Origin: Eleginops maclovinus
Lineage: Eukaryota > Chordata > Actinopteri > Perciformes > Eleginopidae
Reading direction: 5' to 3'
Assembly (NCBI RefSeq): GCF_036324505.1
Contig: NC_086354.1
Coordinates: forward strand, 4,395,217 to 4,459,216
Length of the DNA: 64,000 nt
Shown: positions 1 through 23,600 of the stretch, one piece after another
Layout: each line of letters begins with the position of its first letter
How positions within the stretch are numbered: the stretch's first letter is position 1
Notes under the pieces: generated by a model
Told to the model about the DNA's origin: nothing
What the model saw: only the letters and a program-made list of their open reading frames with translations
Database searches by the model: none
Translations under genes and position numbers: made by a program

Positions 1-2010
1 AATTCCAAAATGCTAGAGCTTAGATGTTGCTACTGATAGAATCTTACGTCAAGCTTGCTTAGGGCCTGGGTTCACATAGCGTCCTCCCAGGGTCAAAAAG
101 GTGATCGTGAAATTAGCATTTGAATTGGGAATTGTTTTGAATCAGGAAGCAGTTTTAACCAAATTGTGACCCCAGGACTCGCAATCAAATCAAACAAGGA
201 CACCATGATTCACACACACCTTCTAATAATGCTCTCTCAACAATAAAATCAAAAGCAGAACCTGGAACATCAGTGCTTTCCTACTTGACACATGATATGA
301 GGAGGGATTTGATTTTGAGAGTAAACTGCTTATTTTGGGGCTTGTCTGGTTATGAGGGACCTTTCTGGTGGCTCAGCAACAGAGCTATAGCACCTGAGAG
401 CGACTCGGCCCATTTCTGGCCTCAGCATAGGTGTAGAGAATAACCAGAGCCCCCCTCTCGACTTCTCTCCTGGAACAAAAACACATTCTGGCTTCTTGCT
501 GAGCAACTCCTTCTTACTAATCCAGGAAACAAGTGCCGTCTCTTGGGGACTGGAGAGCTAAACGCTGTCTAAAAATTGCCTTGTGACCGTAGAGCTGGGC
601 TGCCCTCGGCCCCTCTCCATCATTTTGCGATAGACAGCGACATTCCTCCGGCGTCGCGTCACTTAAAAAGAAAGCCCTCGTTCATCAGATTGAGAGTCAC
701 TGAGTCAGGCTAAATTTGTTCCCACTTAAGATAACCATTTACCAAGATGACCTCCCATCCCTCCCCCTCCTCATTTACTTCCTAATGTCAACTGAACCGG
801 GGGGATGTGATGGTAACAGACAAATACCATTCCTTCTCTTCCTGAATTCACCACCAACAAATGCCACATAAGGCAACTACTGTAACAAAACAACATCATG
901 CCGTGGGTAACTCTCTCCAAATTCCATTGTTGAGCCCAAACGCACAGGAGCAGGCTTTCAACAGCCTCGGAGGGGAACAATCGGCAGCTCATTGGAACTG
1001 TCGGTGGAATGTGGAATGCAACAATGTCAGCCTCTGGAGAGTGAGTCACCTCCAAACACTCAGTGTGTTCGCATTCGTGTTGACACCACACAGCACTGGC
1101 AAAAGTGATACTCTGCATTTGTGAGAACCAGAGTCTTTGGGAGTATTTTAAAGAGCTGAGGATATTTGGAGGAGAGGTTGCTACTTAGGGACATCACACC
1201 TGGGCGGATAAATATATGGCTCACAATGAATCTCTCTTTACAAAGGTATTGCAAGGAAATAGCGATGGAAAATCCCCACAACCAAGGACAGCTGGAATAC
1301 AAATGTCAATAAATAGTATTTACCCAAAACCTTTGCTTGAAAATATTAATAAAAAATCAAATAAAGTAAGAAAAGAAAACAGTATATTAGCTTAAACCTG
1401 TTTATACCCTCACCCAAAATGCAATGCTTAAATTCAAGGATTATGGAGTATATGTAAAAGCGCACCACTACAACAATAGAGTTGCAGCTAACTACTGTTT
1501 TTAAAAACAAATCAGATAATAATTATTCTCTAGATTCATCTTATAATTGTTTGCTAAATGAAGGCTGCTGTCGTTAATAGTCACTCCGAGCACTAGCTTA
1601 CAATATCTCTAAATCTTAACGTGAGCTTTAGCCTTACTCTTATTGTTACAGTTCATCATGTCTCATTATAATCAGCTCTAACATCGTCATCCAGGCACCA
1701 CATATTTATATTATAAATATCTATAGTTAAACTTTTCTTTCATGCATTAAAACTGACTCAAAAGAAAAGCAGTACAAGTTGTCTGTCGTTTTTGCATGAA
1801 AAATGAATAGGTCCCTGAATAAAAGTCTTCTTTAACGATTAAGCGGTTATCAAAATAGCTGGTAATCATCTAAATGATGAGTTGAGTGATTGCTGCAGCT
1901 CTGCAAAACAATACTTTTTTTGTAGGAAGAAGGAGTATAGTACAGCATTAGCCTTCACTTCCTGGTTAATGTTTACAAAATCTTCTCTCTCTTTGCATTG
2001 TTGCCGTTAC
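1..2010. other. pkn2 intron 3, no exon seen
   Basis: No further pkn2 exon (second HR1 repeat) was recognised on the minus strand. Short open frames here have no coding character. The sequence is mixed AT-rich intron. Confidence 0.5.
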
Positions 2011-12265
<10,255 letters not shown>

Positions 12266-12620
12266 CTTGGTTTTCGCCTTTGAATCAAATCCTACGGGGA
12301 GAGAGGAGGGGAGGTGGAAGTCCAAAAACAAGCCTTGTTTTAAGTTTCCCTCTCTGGCGACAAAAAGATTATTCGGACCAAATCCTCGGTCATCTCGGGT
12401 ACACGGGCCTTCCCATGTCGTCTTCACACTTCATTGACGCGGTCACACCGTCCTGAGAGCGGAGGGTGGACTGGTGTTCATAAATAAAAAAAGCTGAGGC
12501 ATAAATCTGTCCCAGTGCAGTTGGAGAAAGAGGCGGTGGTTAGAGAGGAGAGTCCGCCCAGAGGAGCTGCAGTGCCGCGGCTGCTGCTCCAGCCCGGACA
12601 GTTACACACGTGATCCACAC

Positions 12621-15600
12621 TGCTTACAGGCTGGCCTTACCTCATGCTCACAGACTCATCCCGGGGTGAACACACACATGGAAAAACAGGGATACTTGGT
12701 CAGAATGATTCATATGGAAGTTAAAATGTACACAAATAAATAGCTCACAAACACAGCAAAACCTAACTTTACATATTAAATAAGTTATCTTCTTATTTTT
12801 GTGCATTTCATTAGAGGTGAAAGGATAGTCAGTATGTACATCCCTTTATTAAAAAGAGAGTACAAAAGTCACAACATCATAAGTGATATTTCTGCAATCA
12901 TTTTACTCAGGTAGAAGTGTAACTGCAGAACTTTTAAAGAACAATACCAAAAGTAAAAGTACTAAGTACTCTTAAAGGCTCCAGCAATGATGGCGGGAGT
13001 ATCACTCCAATATTTTCCTTCTCTGTTAAGTAAAGGACATTTATTTAAAATACTTCACTCTTAAAAAGAGAGACGAGATGGACATTGAATATATAAGTAT
13101 ACAGGGGACATTTAAACAGTTGAAATGTAGTAAATATAAGAGTAAAGTATATGTGCCCCAAAGTTGATGTGGAGTTCTTTTTAAGTGAAGGTCTTCCAAG
13201 TAACTTTATAGAAGACTGCAATAATAGTACCATTAAAGAAAATAAATCCTTTATTTTTTACGAAGTAAATGTATTAATAGAATATGAATGAGAGGGTGAT
13301 TTTAAAAAAAATGTAAATATATAGAAAAAAATATTAAAATAATAAATAAATGAAAACTAAATAGAAAAATTATTGCAATACATAGACAAATGTGGAAGTA
13401 AAATATATAGTGAGCGTTACAATTTGTTTTCATGATTTTCTTTTAATAGTTATTTTATTCTATATTGTTATTTATGAAATACATTATGATTGTATTTGCA
13501 TGCCATTAATTTAATTGTATTCTTTTTTTTTTTTACCCTTACTCCTTATAGGAACAAAACTAAGATAATCGGGAAAAATCATGTAGCTATTTTTTTCTAT
13601 ATTCCCATGTTGTTATTTTATTAATTTGTATTATTTCATTCAAATTTGTTTTTCTTTATACTTCCAATGTTTTATTATTATTTTAAAGATGTATTCCATA
13701 AAGAACTTCAGACAGTCCAAATAATATTTAAATCAAAAGGATAATGCAGATGCTGTCACAAATTGCTGACATCCAGAGGTGCAATGCAAACCAAATCTGC
13801 TATATTATCCACTGTAGAAGTCAGTTCACTTTGAGTTGCTGAGCCAGATAGACGAGAAGGAGCTACTGTGAAGAAACCACAGGACAAACACTGAAGCCTC
13901 ATCAGTGGGACCGGTATAAGACATGTCACAGCCTAGTGAGAAGACTTACTGCTGCATTACATAACCCTCAGGGACACAGTCATCACAAGCCATACGTCTC
14001 AGACACTGGGCTGTCTCCGGGCTCATGTCTCAAATATTTACTGGCGAGGGACAACGACGCAGGTTCCTCACTCATAAACTCAGCATTGTCCACATCATAA
14101 AAATGGCAGAGGCCTTGTTGGGCAGACTTATGAATTATGTTCTCCTGTTAAAACCCCAACACAGGGACACCCTCCAGACGCTGACTGAGCACAGTTCGTG
14201 AGGGTTTTGTCTTTCATGATTGGATCAATATGGACTATCATTAGTAAACACAACCTAGAGGTAATGGTTGCAGGTTGGTTAATGTCTTCCTTCATCAGAA
14301 AGATACATGTGTGTGTATTCTGTATTTCTCCGGCTGTTTGTTGAATGAACACTGTATTGATCTGTGGGAGTTTTATTACCTGTAATAAACCTAATGATTA
14401 TTGCTGCGGTGATTGAGATTACTGTGTTTTATTTGGCAGACAGGTATTATCCCACAAGGTTGTAATAATAAGAGAAATCCCACTGCAATACGAAGCCTAT
14501 GAGTCCCGGACAATTTGTATTTCTGTTTTAAGACTAAATCCTGTGACATCAAGATTTAGTAAGGCAAATTTTTTTGTAGCCTGACCTAGAAGTTAGCATT
14601 GCAAGGGCTCACTTGACCAAAAGTCAATGGATTTTTGAATATTGCAAAAAGTATAATCTATGGCAAACACAAGTTTACGATTTTTAAGAGGATAATCTCC
14701 GCATATTAACACTACTTGATATTTGAAGTGTCATTGCAATCACAAGGAGTAAAAAGCTAACGTTGGGCTATAAATAGACTACATCAGTCGCGAAAGATTT
14801 CAGAGTTTGAGTTATAATACCTGATGAGCCGTAAAAGCGAATTAGTAATGACCTTACAGTCACATCTAAAAGGATCTAATAAACTAACAATTTCGGCTAA
14901 TGTTCAGCAGGATGATGTTTGGTAGTTTCATTTAGCCAATTATTAGAAACCGCTGTTTTTTTTTACACGTAGAAGCTTAAGACATTCACCAATTAGGTAT
15001 TTACTGATTTAATTAAAGTTGTAGATCAAAAAATTCAAAACTCTTTAGCTTGTGTTAGAACTCCTATAAGACTTCAACTGAACAAAACATCTTAATTTAG
15101 TTGATGCTCTCCTTTTAGTAAGATACATGTGTAACACTTCTCCCTCTGCAGCAAATTCATGTTTAAACAGCAAAGACACAAACTGATTACTCCAACTTAT
15201 TCTCATATACACTTTGAAAGGATAAACGAGCCAGTTAAATATCTTTTCTATTATTTGTTACCTATTGAAAAGGTGACTGTCACATTTCTTAGCCTTAGGC
15301 TAACACTTTGTTGTTTTTACGGCATCCAACCTTCAGGGAAAGAGGTACCACCATATATAATGTATATGTGTATAATGTATTTTTGATCTCGAAAATATAT
15401 ATATTTTTAATGTATTTTTACTCTGATCTTTGATATCAGCATTGCCATGGATTTTAATCAATTTATTTCAATTGTTTATATCTTTATTTATTCAAAATGA
15501 TGTTATAAATATATGTATGAATAATTACATGTCCAGAAATAAGCTTTTTAATGCATAACCAAATTGTTGTTCCTTGTTTGACTTATATGTTTCAAAAAGA

Positions 15601-16830
15601 GAAAGATACAATAAACTAGTTTCATACAGCACTGTGAATGTCTGATTTGTCCTAATAAAACCTCATTAAGGCGTGAGGGTGTTAGTGTTAAATACTTCTG
15701 GTCAGCTATACAGTCTAACTGAGTTTAGAAGCTGAGTTGAGTAACTCTGAGTTTAGTAGCGCACATAATAAAAACATGTGGGATATATACACTCAGGTTG
15801 GCATTCTTCTGTGAAATGTAATTAAGAATGACTCCTTATTTTAATCACCACATCAAAATCTAAAAATACTAAAAATGGTGTAAGAACACACACACATACA
15901 CACTCGCACACAGCTGGAGGCCGGAGCAGTTCTCTATCTCCCTCTGCAGGACACCAGCGCTGAAACCATGCCGTTTCCACTTCCACAGCAGCTATATTTA
16001 TTTCCCTAGAAAGACATAAAGCTTCCTACTGCTGTGGAAATGATAATGCACAAACGTGTACATTTAATTAAAGAACCCACCTGCATCTCTGGCAGTTTTA
16101 GTATTTTGGATGGCAATGAAAAGATGAAAACAGCCATGTGGTTTTTTCACATGGCCCTAAGTTTTTTCTGTGAACCAGCAACAAATCCAACCTTCAGGGA
16201 AAAAAATAACAAAGAAATAGACAACAGCGTTATTACCAACTGTTCCACCATATTATACGGGAAAAACTTGCATCTATATATGAATTAGTTAGAGGAAGAG
16301 GAGAGGATTGATGCTCTAGCAGGGTTAGCTTAGCATAAAGCCTGTAGCCTCACACATAAGAAAAACATATTTCCCAAAATGTCAGCATATTAAGGAGTCA
16401 GACTAAAAGTGGACTTATTGATAAGTCTACTGACAGCAAAATATTGGGCATCTATCTTCATAATTACAATAAATCCCTAACGTAATTTTTTCATGCAAAA
16501 TGCTGTGGTCAGCTTGTTTTATATCATATAAAAGTGAATATCTTTGGCTTTACAACCAATAAAACATTTAAAAGACATCACCTTGGACTTACAAAAAATG
16601 GGATGGACATTTTTTACAATTTTTTGAAATTTTATAGACCAAACATTGAATTGATAAATTATGAAAATTATCAGCAGATTAAACAATAATGAAAGTAGTT
16701 ACAGTCGAAGTGGATGCAGATGTTTAACTGGTTCTACAGTGAAAAGAAAATGACAAAAGAAAATGCAGTCTTAAAAATGGTTAAAAGTTTTGATTTCATG
16801 AATGGGACTGAAAAAAGTAGTTAAGTATTT

Positions 16831-16831
<1 letters not shown>
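12621..16831. other. Intergenic DNA between pkn2 and hs2st1
   Basis: No gene is supported. 12890-12985 contains TAAAAGTACTAAGTACTC-type sequence resembling a common fish repeat (see 28030-28150). 13260-13700 is very AT-rich. Confidence 0.5.
14560..14990. repeat. Dispersed fish repeat copy (reverse orientation)
   Basis: It matches the 33970-34465 copy in the same orientation: TTTTGTAG-CTGACC, GCAAGGGCTC, TATGGCAAACACAAGTTTA, GGGCTATAAATAGACTACATCA. Confidence 0.6.

Positions 16832-16906
<75 letters not shown>
16832..16906. repeat. (CAG)25 trinucleotide repeat; (CTG)25 on the hs2st1 sense strand
   Basis: 75 bp of 25 uninterrupted CAG units on the plus strand. On the minus strand, the direction of hs2st1 transcription, it reads CTG. 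It lies 552 bp past the hs2st1 stop codon and 131 bp past a candidate poly(A) signal at 17037-17042. It would be in the transcript only if a more distal poly(A) site is used. The open frame with a polyglutamine run around it has no homology that I recognise. Confidence 0.98.
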
Positions 16907-16908
<2 letters not shown>

Positions 16909-17036
16909 TCTTCACCTAGGTGTTTCTGTACACTCGATATTCTTCATTATTGAGGAAAGGCCTCTGAACATTTACATCCAGCATGAAGTACAGTATAAGA
17001 CATACCTCCCAGTAAATAGTCCATGGTCACAGGATT

Positions 17037-17042
17037 TTTATT
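17037..17042 (-). promoter_or_regulatory. Candidate hs2st1 poly(A) signal AATAAA
   Basis: AATAAA on the minus strand, about 420 nt downstream of the stop codon. It is the first canonical signal I noticed after the stop; use is inferred. Confidence 0.45.
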
Positions 17043-17458
17043 TCATAAAAACCTCAAACGTTCTCATTCAAGTCCAATAATACAGCACAGTAGTCGTACA
17101 CTTAAAATCTCTTTCAGTTAGTAGTAGTGGCGAGGCATGGAGACTGTCACCGTCTTTACATACAAAAAACAACCAGAGCAAAGAGTTAAAACACAACCAA
17201 ACACAACCAAACAGTACGGAGCCCATGAAACTGTTTCGGAGCTGGACAGGCCGTCTCTGTACGCGTCATACCACCTATGACATGAGGGGGAGTGGAGGCT
17301 GCTGGGAAAAAAAAAACCTGCTGATGAAACACGAGTCCAGTTGGCTGGCGCAGACGTGTCGGAACTGTCGATAGAATGTTCTACAAAACAGTCACACGTA
17401 GTCTTTATGTGTCCTTATTCATCTGAGGCTGCACACCTGCCATGTATCCGTCTACTCC

Positions 17459-17682
17459 TCAGTTTTTGGGGTAGATCTTCTCGTAGAAGAAGTTCTGTGC
17501 CAGCAGGTAGAGCTCCCCGTCCTTTTCCCTGACAGCATGTGCCCGGACGAACTGGAACTGCTCCAGGGCAAATTCGTAGAACTCGTTCTCCATCTTCCAG
17601 ATGGCCGACTGCTGCAGCTTGGCGATGGACTCCTTCGTGGGTGGCTTCTTCTCGCTCGTCTTCCTCAGGTGGGATTTCTTCC
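17459..17682 (-). CDS. hs2st1: hs2st1 terminal exon 7
   Basis: 224 bp including the TGA stop at 17461-17459. It encodes [20 protein letters not shown] to [11 protein letters not shown], which ends one residue earlier than the human protein as I remember it. Acceptor TCACAG. Confidence 0.96.
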
Positions 17683-20600
17683 CTGTGAGGATAAAAGAGG
17701 AGAGGAGGATGAAGGTGGTGCAGGTACTTGTAGTAAGTCATTCAGCATTCATTTTATTGTTGTAGTAGTTTTACCTTTTCACTGTGTAAAAAATACTGAC
17801 GTGCAATTTATGCTTTACATTTTCTACTAATTTATTTACATTGTGTTAGTGTTAAAGGCTCCCTCACTGCTTTGATATGTTCCCTGCTTCTTATTTTGTT
17901 TTACCATGGTGTACTTATTTGTTTATATTCTTACTAATGTGTGCTGGCCATTTTAATTAACATGCATGTCTACTCTTTTTTCTTTTGCCTTTTACCTGCA
18001 CTGTACTTTTGCTGCTGCAGAGCCATACATTCCCCAGATCAAGGACAAATAAAGGATTCTGCTAAAGTTTTCAAAAATTCATTGGCTCTATTTACAGGTG
18101 TCAACTTCACTAGAGCAAAAATGTGTCATTGTTAACCCACAAAAAACAAGAGTCTGACATAGAATAGTGTTTTTGCTCATAAGTAATCATATTTTAATTG
18201 GGATGCAGCAATCTGATAGAAAATTGGGCTGAAAAATGCAAAATTCAAGGATTGGATAATGGTGTAAACATTAGGTACAGACTACTTTGAGTGACGAGTT
18301 ATATCTTGTATTTACACTTGTAAATGTTTGTAATATGTATTTTCGCGACAGAATAGAAACACATGGCTCAGTGCAGGCGCTGTTACAAAAAACCCAAAGT
18401 GGTTCAGACAACCGTTTTCTCCCCTAAAATAGATATGCTAAGCTAACAGTTGTTGTTGGTAGCTTTACATTAAATGTACAGACATGAGAGTGCTATCGAT
18501 ATTTTCATCTAACTCTGCCTTTCACAAATTGTCTTAAATTCTTATTATGTATATATGGCACATTTCAATCTTGGCGAAAGCGTGCTACATTTTTAAGGGG
18601 CCCTATTCTGCTTTTTGGGGATTTTCCCTCTCCTGTAGTTTGTTAACACATTGTACATGATAGGCTAAGGAACAGGACATCTCTAAGCGGTTGACCAATC
18701 ACAACAGAGCTAACCAATCAGAGCAGGCTAGACTCTGGTTTCACATAAGCGTTACCTCAGAAAAGCTGAAATCAGAATACAAGGATCTGTTTTTTTGTTG
18801 GGGTTAGGAAACAGGACTGCATGACTTCATAAAAAGAGATTTGGACTTGAAATGAATAAAATAATAAATCCTTGATTAACTTGAGTACTTTGTTGTATCT
18901 GCTCCTAAAAAAAGAGAACATAATACTTCATAGCACATCTATATCACTGTCACATTTAATTCCTCTGTGCTCTCCATTATTCATTCTGGCTGCACTGGCT
19001 CTAACTAATCTGTAACTACATCAGCGAGAGGCATGAGTGCATATTGATCACGATTCAATCCTCGGAGGGCCAATTCAGACTGCACAAATGCAACCACAGC
19101 ACACTGTAGGACTGCAATGTGAGTAAGCTCTTAAGAGTATTATAATATTGGGGGAGGGAAACAAAAACATGCCTATGACAGCGAATGTTTTTAAGGCATT
19201 TATCAGACATGGCACCTGTTTTGTAGAGCTCCGTGGCTCCTTTGAAGAAGCGTGGCAGCGCGGCCTCCAGCATCATCACAAAGTCCTCCAGCTCCTCTGT
19301 GACTCCCACCAGCAGGTACTCATTCACCAGGTTGTACTTGGCCTGCTCCAGAGCCCACTGGCTGCCCACGTTCCTGCACACATCATGTTGGTTTTATGTG
19401 GTTAGATTCTTTGTATTCTGCTGAAATAGTGGCAATTGTGCTGCATGTGAAATGATTACAAGGTTTGCAAAGGACAGAGAGAGTGTGGGAGGAAAGAGGA
19501 TATGCTTTTTACATCCAAAGCTTCAATTGAGGATTTCCAACATCTGTGATATTTTGTGACATCAACAGCTTAGAATACATGTTTTTAATTCCATGATTTA
19601 AAGATAATGATATATCATAATAAACGAGTATGGCTTTTATTTTTTATTAAATCAATTGTCATTCCTTTTGTCCGGGTTAGGACCATCAGTTTTTTGGACC
19701 GCAGTCAAAATATCTTTTTGAAAGGCTTAACGTCGCCCAAATATATGGATTTAATTATTATTTAGCAGTGTTTTTCTTTTTTGGAATCACACAAGAATCT
19801 GAGCTAGCACTGGATCTAATTCTACAAAAAGTATAGTATTTTTAATATTAATTGTAGCAATATCCTATATATGCAAACATACCAGCTTAAAACACAATCA
19901 GAATCAGAAACAGGTTTACTGCCAAGCAGGTTAACGCATACAAGGAATTTCCCTTAGTGTAAAATAAATAGAGATGCAAAAAGAAAAAAGACTGTTGATT
20001 AAGAATTTGAACATCAAAGTTATGAATAAAGCTTCAACGTTTCCAAATATTCAGTACAGCCCTAGTGAACTGAAAGTTTAAAAAATAGGGAGAGGAAAAG
20101 TAATGAAGTGAGAGGAGCAGATGACAGAAGAGAAAGACAGGAAGGAGTGGAAAATAAATGAAGACTGCGGCAGGTGTCGTCCTGGTCAGGAAATGAAATA
20201 ATAGGGAAGGAAGTCGATTGTTTAAACCTATAAAGTGACTGTCTGGCAGAGCCTAGTTAAACACAGAATTACAGGACCTTTTTATCTTTAGTGTTTATTT
20301 AATGTTTCTAAGGTGCTTCCGCTTCTTCATATAAGAACCGGAGCCGACAAGTGCCCAAAACACTTCCATCAGGAAAACCGCGCTGCAGCTTCAGAAACGA
20401 TGCGAATGTAAAAACACCAATGTTCCAAAATACATGCAGATAAAGAAACCTCTTCACCAAATTGATAACACATGTGCAAACTTGATGAAACATGCTCAGG
20501 GTTTACTAAAAGCACTGCATAAGCGAAACGCTGCAAGAAGAACAACGGAAACTGGGAGATTGAAAAGTGACGCACACAGCTGTCATTTGCATGTGTTTTG

Positions 20601-23600
20601 GCACATTTTTGTTTTTAGATTTGCATTGTTTCTGAAGCTGCAGTGTATTTTTCCTAATACAATTGTTTTGGGCTGTTTGCACGAGTCGGCCCCCGTATGT
20701 CAGTGCACCACACTGAAGTCAATCTCAAGACCTTCAGTTGGTAACCTGCGTCAAGAGTGTGGATGGTAAAAAGTCAGAGGGCAGAGTGAAGGAGAGATGA
20801 GAGAAGGCTAAGAGGGATCAGTGAGGGCCGAGAGAGATTGATACAGATCATCATGTGGAGAGAAGGATGGAGACTAAGAGTGCTACAGAAACCTTGAGAG
20901 GATGAGGGGAGCAGAAGTGATAGAGCAGGATGATGAGGTTTAATGTGCTGCATAATGAAAGAAGACTAATACAGCATCGGATCAGCCTCAGGTGAGGGAA
21001 GGATGAGGTTGGCGATACTCTATTCTTGTTATTTCCAACAAATCCAATCCAGAGTGAAGGGATTTTACCCTTGCCTGCAAATACTTCTCAACAAAACCAT
21101 TTAAACCGGCAGCGATGCAAATTTGAACTTTTCATTCATGTTCAATAAAAGTTTTAATAGATTCCAGCAGGCAGAGGATTACCAGGATCACACGGACTCA
21201 GAGCAGTACGTCTGAGGTACAACTAAGTTAGTAAACGTAAATTGTTGTAAAGCCTAAGCTACTGTAAGTTATATTATAAAGTGGTACAGGAATGAGTTCC
21301 TAAAACCGGAAATTAGTTATCATTTTACCACTGTCCCTTTTTCATAGCATATTATTTGATCTGTTGTAAGAGGATTTATATTGTTAGTGCAGGTAAACCC
21401 TGGTGTCTACAGGCATGTACCTGCTTATCTGCACTGAATGAAAATGGAAACGTTGACTTTATTAAATGTATTATGTCAACAAAATTCACACAACTGTATT
21501 AGGTTCGTTGAAAGCAATAATATGAAGTTGGACCAATTTAAACTTCACATTATTTTGTTAAAAAAACCTAATACAGTTATGAGAAATCTGTTGACATAAT
21601 AGATTTAATTAAAGTCAACTTTTCTTTTTTTCAGTGTGTGGTACATTACTCCTTTGGCCAGTCCTTCAAACTTATAGAACTAAAACATTTCAAAAAAACC
21701 AAGCAAAGATCTTCATTTTTAAAGAAGGCTAGTTTGGGGACTATTTTCAGCCATGGACTTATACACTCGCGATGTGCACTGAATGATTAATAACGCTTTT
21801 GTACAAAGCTAGGAAAAAAAATCAATTCCTTGTTGATTTTCTTTTTTTAAAATCGGATTTGTTGACAATATAAATTCCTTATTTCTTTTTACACAAACTC
21901 CTTTAATTGGTTTAACTCACACACCTTATAATACCCTACATTTTTCCTCCAACTGCTTGCTTACATTTTTGTCCTACTCATTTTTTGAGGTCAGTTTTAT
22001 TTGTTACATCTTTAGTTTTTATCTTTATCTACAGTATATAGTGTTTGTCACTGCAACTAACATGGATGCTCACAGGTTGTTCCGCACATGATGCTTTAAC
22101 CCGGTTAGAAATGTGCTATAGAAATAAGGTTTTGCTTGCTTGTAATAAAAAAACAAAACAGTTTATCTTTAGCCTTATGAAAAAAAAGCAGCTAGAAAAC
22201 AAACTAAAGAGTAGCAAAACCAAGGATGATTTCTTTCATTTGAAAGACTATAATTCAGACTGATGTTTGAACACTCACCAGCATTCAGAGTAGTGACCAC
22301 AGAAAAAGGGAATCTGCAGCCAGAGCTTCTCAGGGGCACAGTCTGAGCCGCCGGCTGATACACATTCATCAAATGTCTGAAGCACAAACGAAGACACAAC
22401 ACACACAAAATTAAAACGGGATATTTGAATAAGTCAGTATTAACATGAAGAATCAGTGAAAGCTGTAAATCTTAATTTTGAAACAAAATAATAAGAGTAT
22501 GGATGGATGTTTACCTTCTTGTCTCCTTGTTTCCTGCGCCTCAATCCGGGCCTGTAGTCATCCCCGAAGCGCAGGAAGTAATAATAAGACACAAGCCTCT
22601 CTATGGGGTCCCGGATCACGTTTATGTAGATGGGCTTCCTCTTCACTCCGAACCTGAAAGGATTGACATTTGGTTTAGACACATGCAACAGGAATAATCC
22701 AACTATAAAGCTAATTTATAAAGATCCTGAGTCTGCAGATTTAAGAGCTCAACAACATTTTAAAAACATGCTCAGGTCGAAGGATCAGTGCTACATTCAG
22801 ATATCTATACACGACACTGTGAAAGTGTGAAATAGTCCAACTGATGCAGACAGCATGTTGGAAAGGCTACGAGACAGAGAGAGAAACCAACCCCATGTGC
22901 TCTGGGAATGTTTTGTGGTATACAACTATTCAAAGACAAAAGTTGAAATGATTATGTCCATTGCTCACCCTGTGTTAGGTTAAATTCTTAAAGGGGGCCC
23001 TATTCTGCTCATTTTCAGGTTCATATCTGTATTTTGTGCCTCTACTGTGTAAAATATTTGTATACAACCCTCTGTTTCATGAAGTAGACATATTTAAGTA
23101 TTGAAAAACCAAGGTTGTGCTTTGTTCTACCGCGGGTAGGGGTATCTCGGATACTAAAACCTTTTTGGGGGGTTTGTTCCTCTACTATTAGTCTTTCTCA
23201 CAATGAGTTGGAGTGCTAGCCAATACAAGTGCAAATGTTACGTAGTGATGTCACTACGTAACTAGGGTCTAAAAACTGAGAAGTTTAAAGTGAAGCAACA
23301 TTGGGTTGGATGTCACAGCAAAACTGTATCAAACTTGTGCACCATTATCCAAGTGTCAGTTATCAAGTGATGGGCTCATTACTGAGTACACTTTGGAATC
23401 GTCCAGACGGGTAGCCATCTGCGCCAGTGTGAGACTCTATTATTAAGTGTTTTAAATAGTGCCGTTTTAGTCATAATACATGTGTTTTAGGAACTAGTTA
23501 ACATATGAATAAATGAGACGTGGTTTGTACTGCATGAGTTGTGAACCGATGTTTTGATGTAGTTTTCTGTAATTAAAGATGACTTCCATTTACTTACATG

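Noticed and set aside
16802..17080. 92-codon frame with a 25-residue polyglutamine run
   Set aside because: The Gln run is the (CAG)25 repeat; flanking residues show no recognised domain, and the frame is antisense to the hs2st1 3' region.
20308..20769. Overlapping frames of 61-111 codons
   Set aside because: They lie in the palindromic element and both arms produce mirror frames; no protein family recognised.
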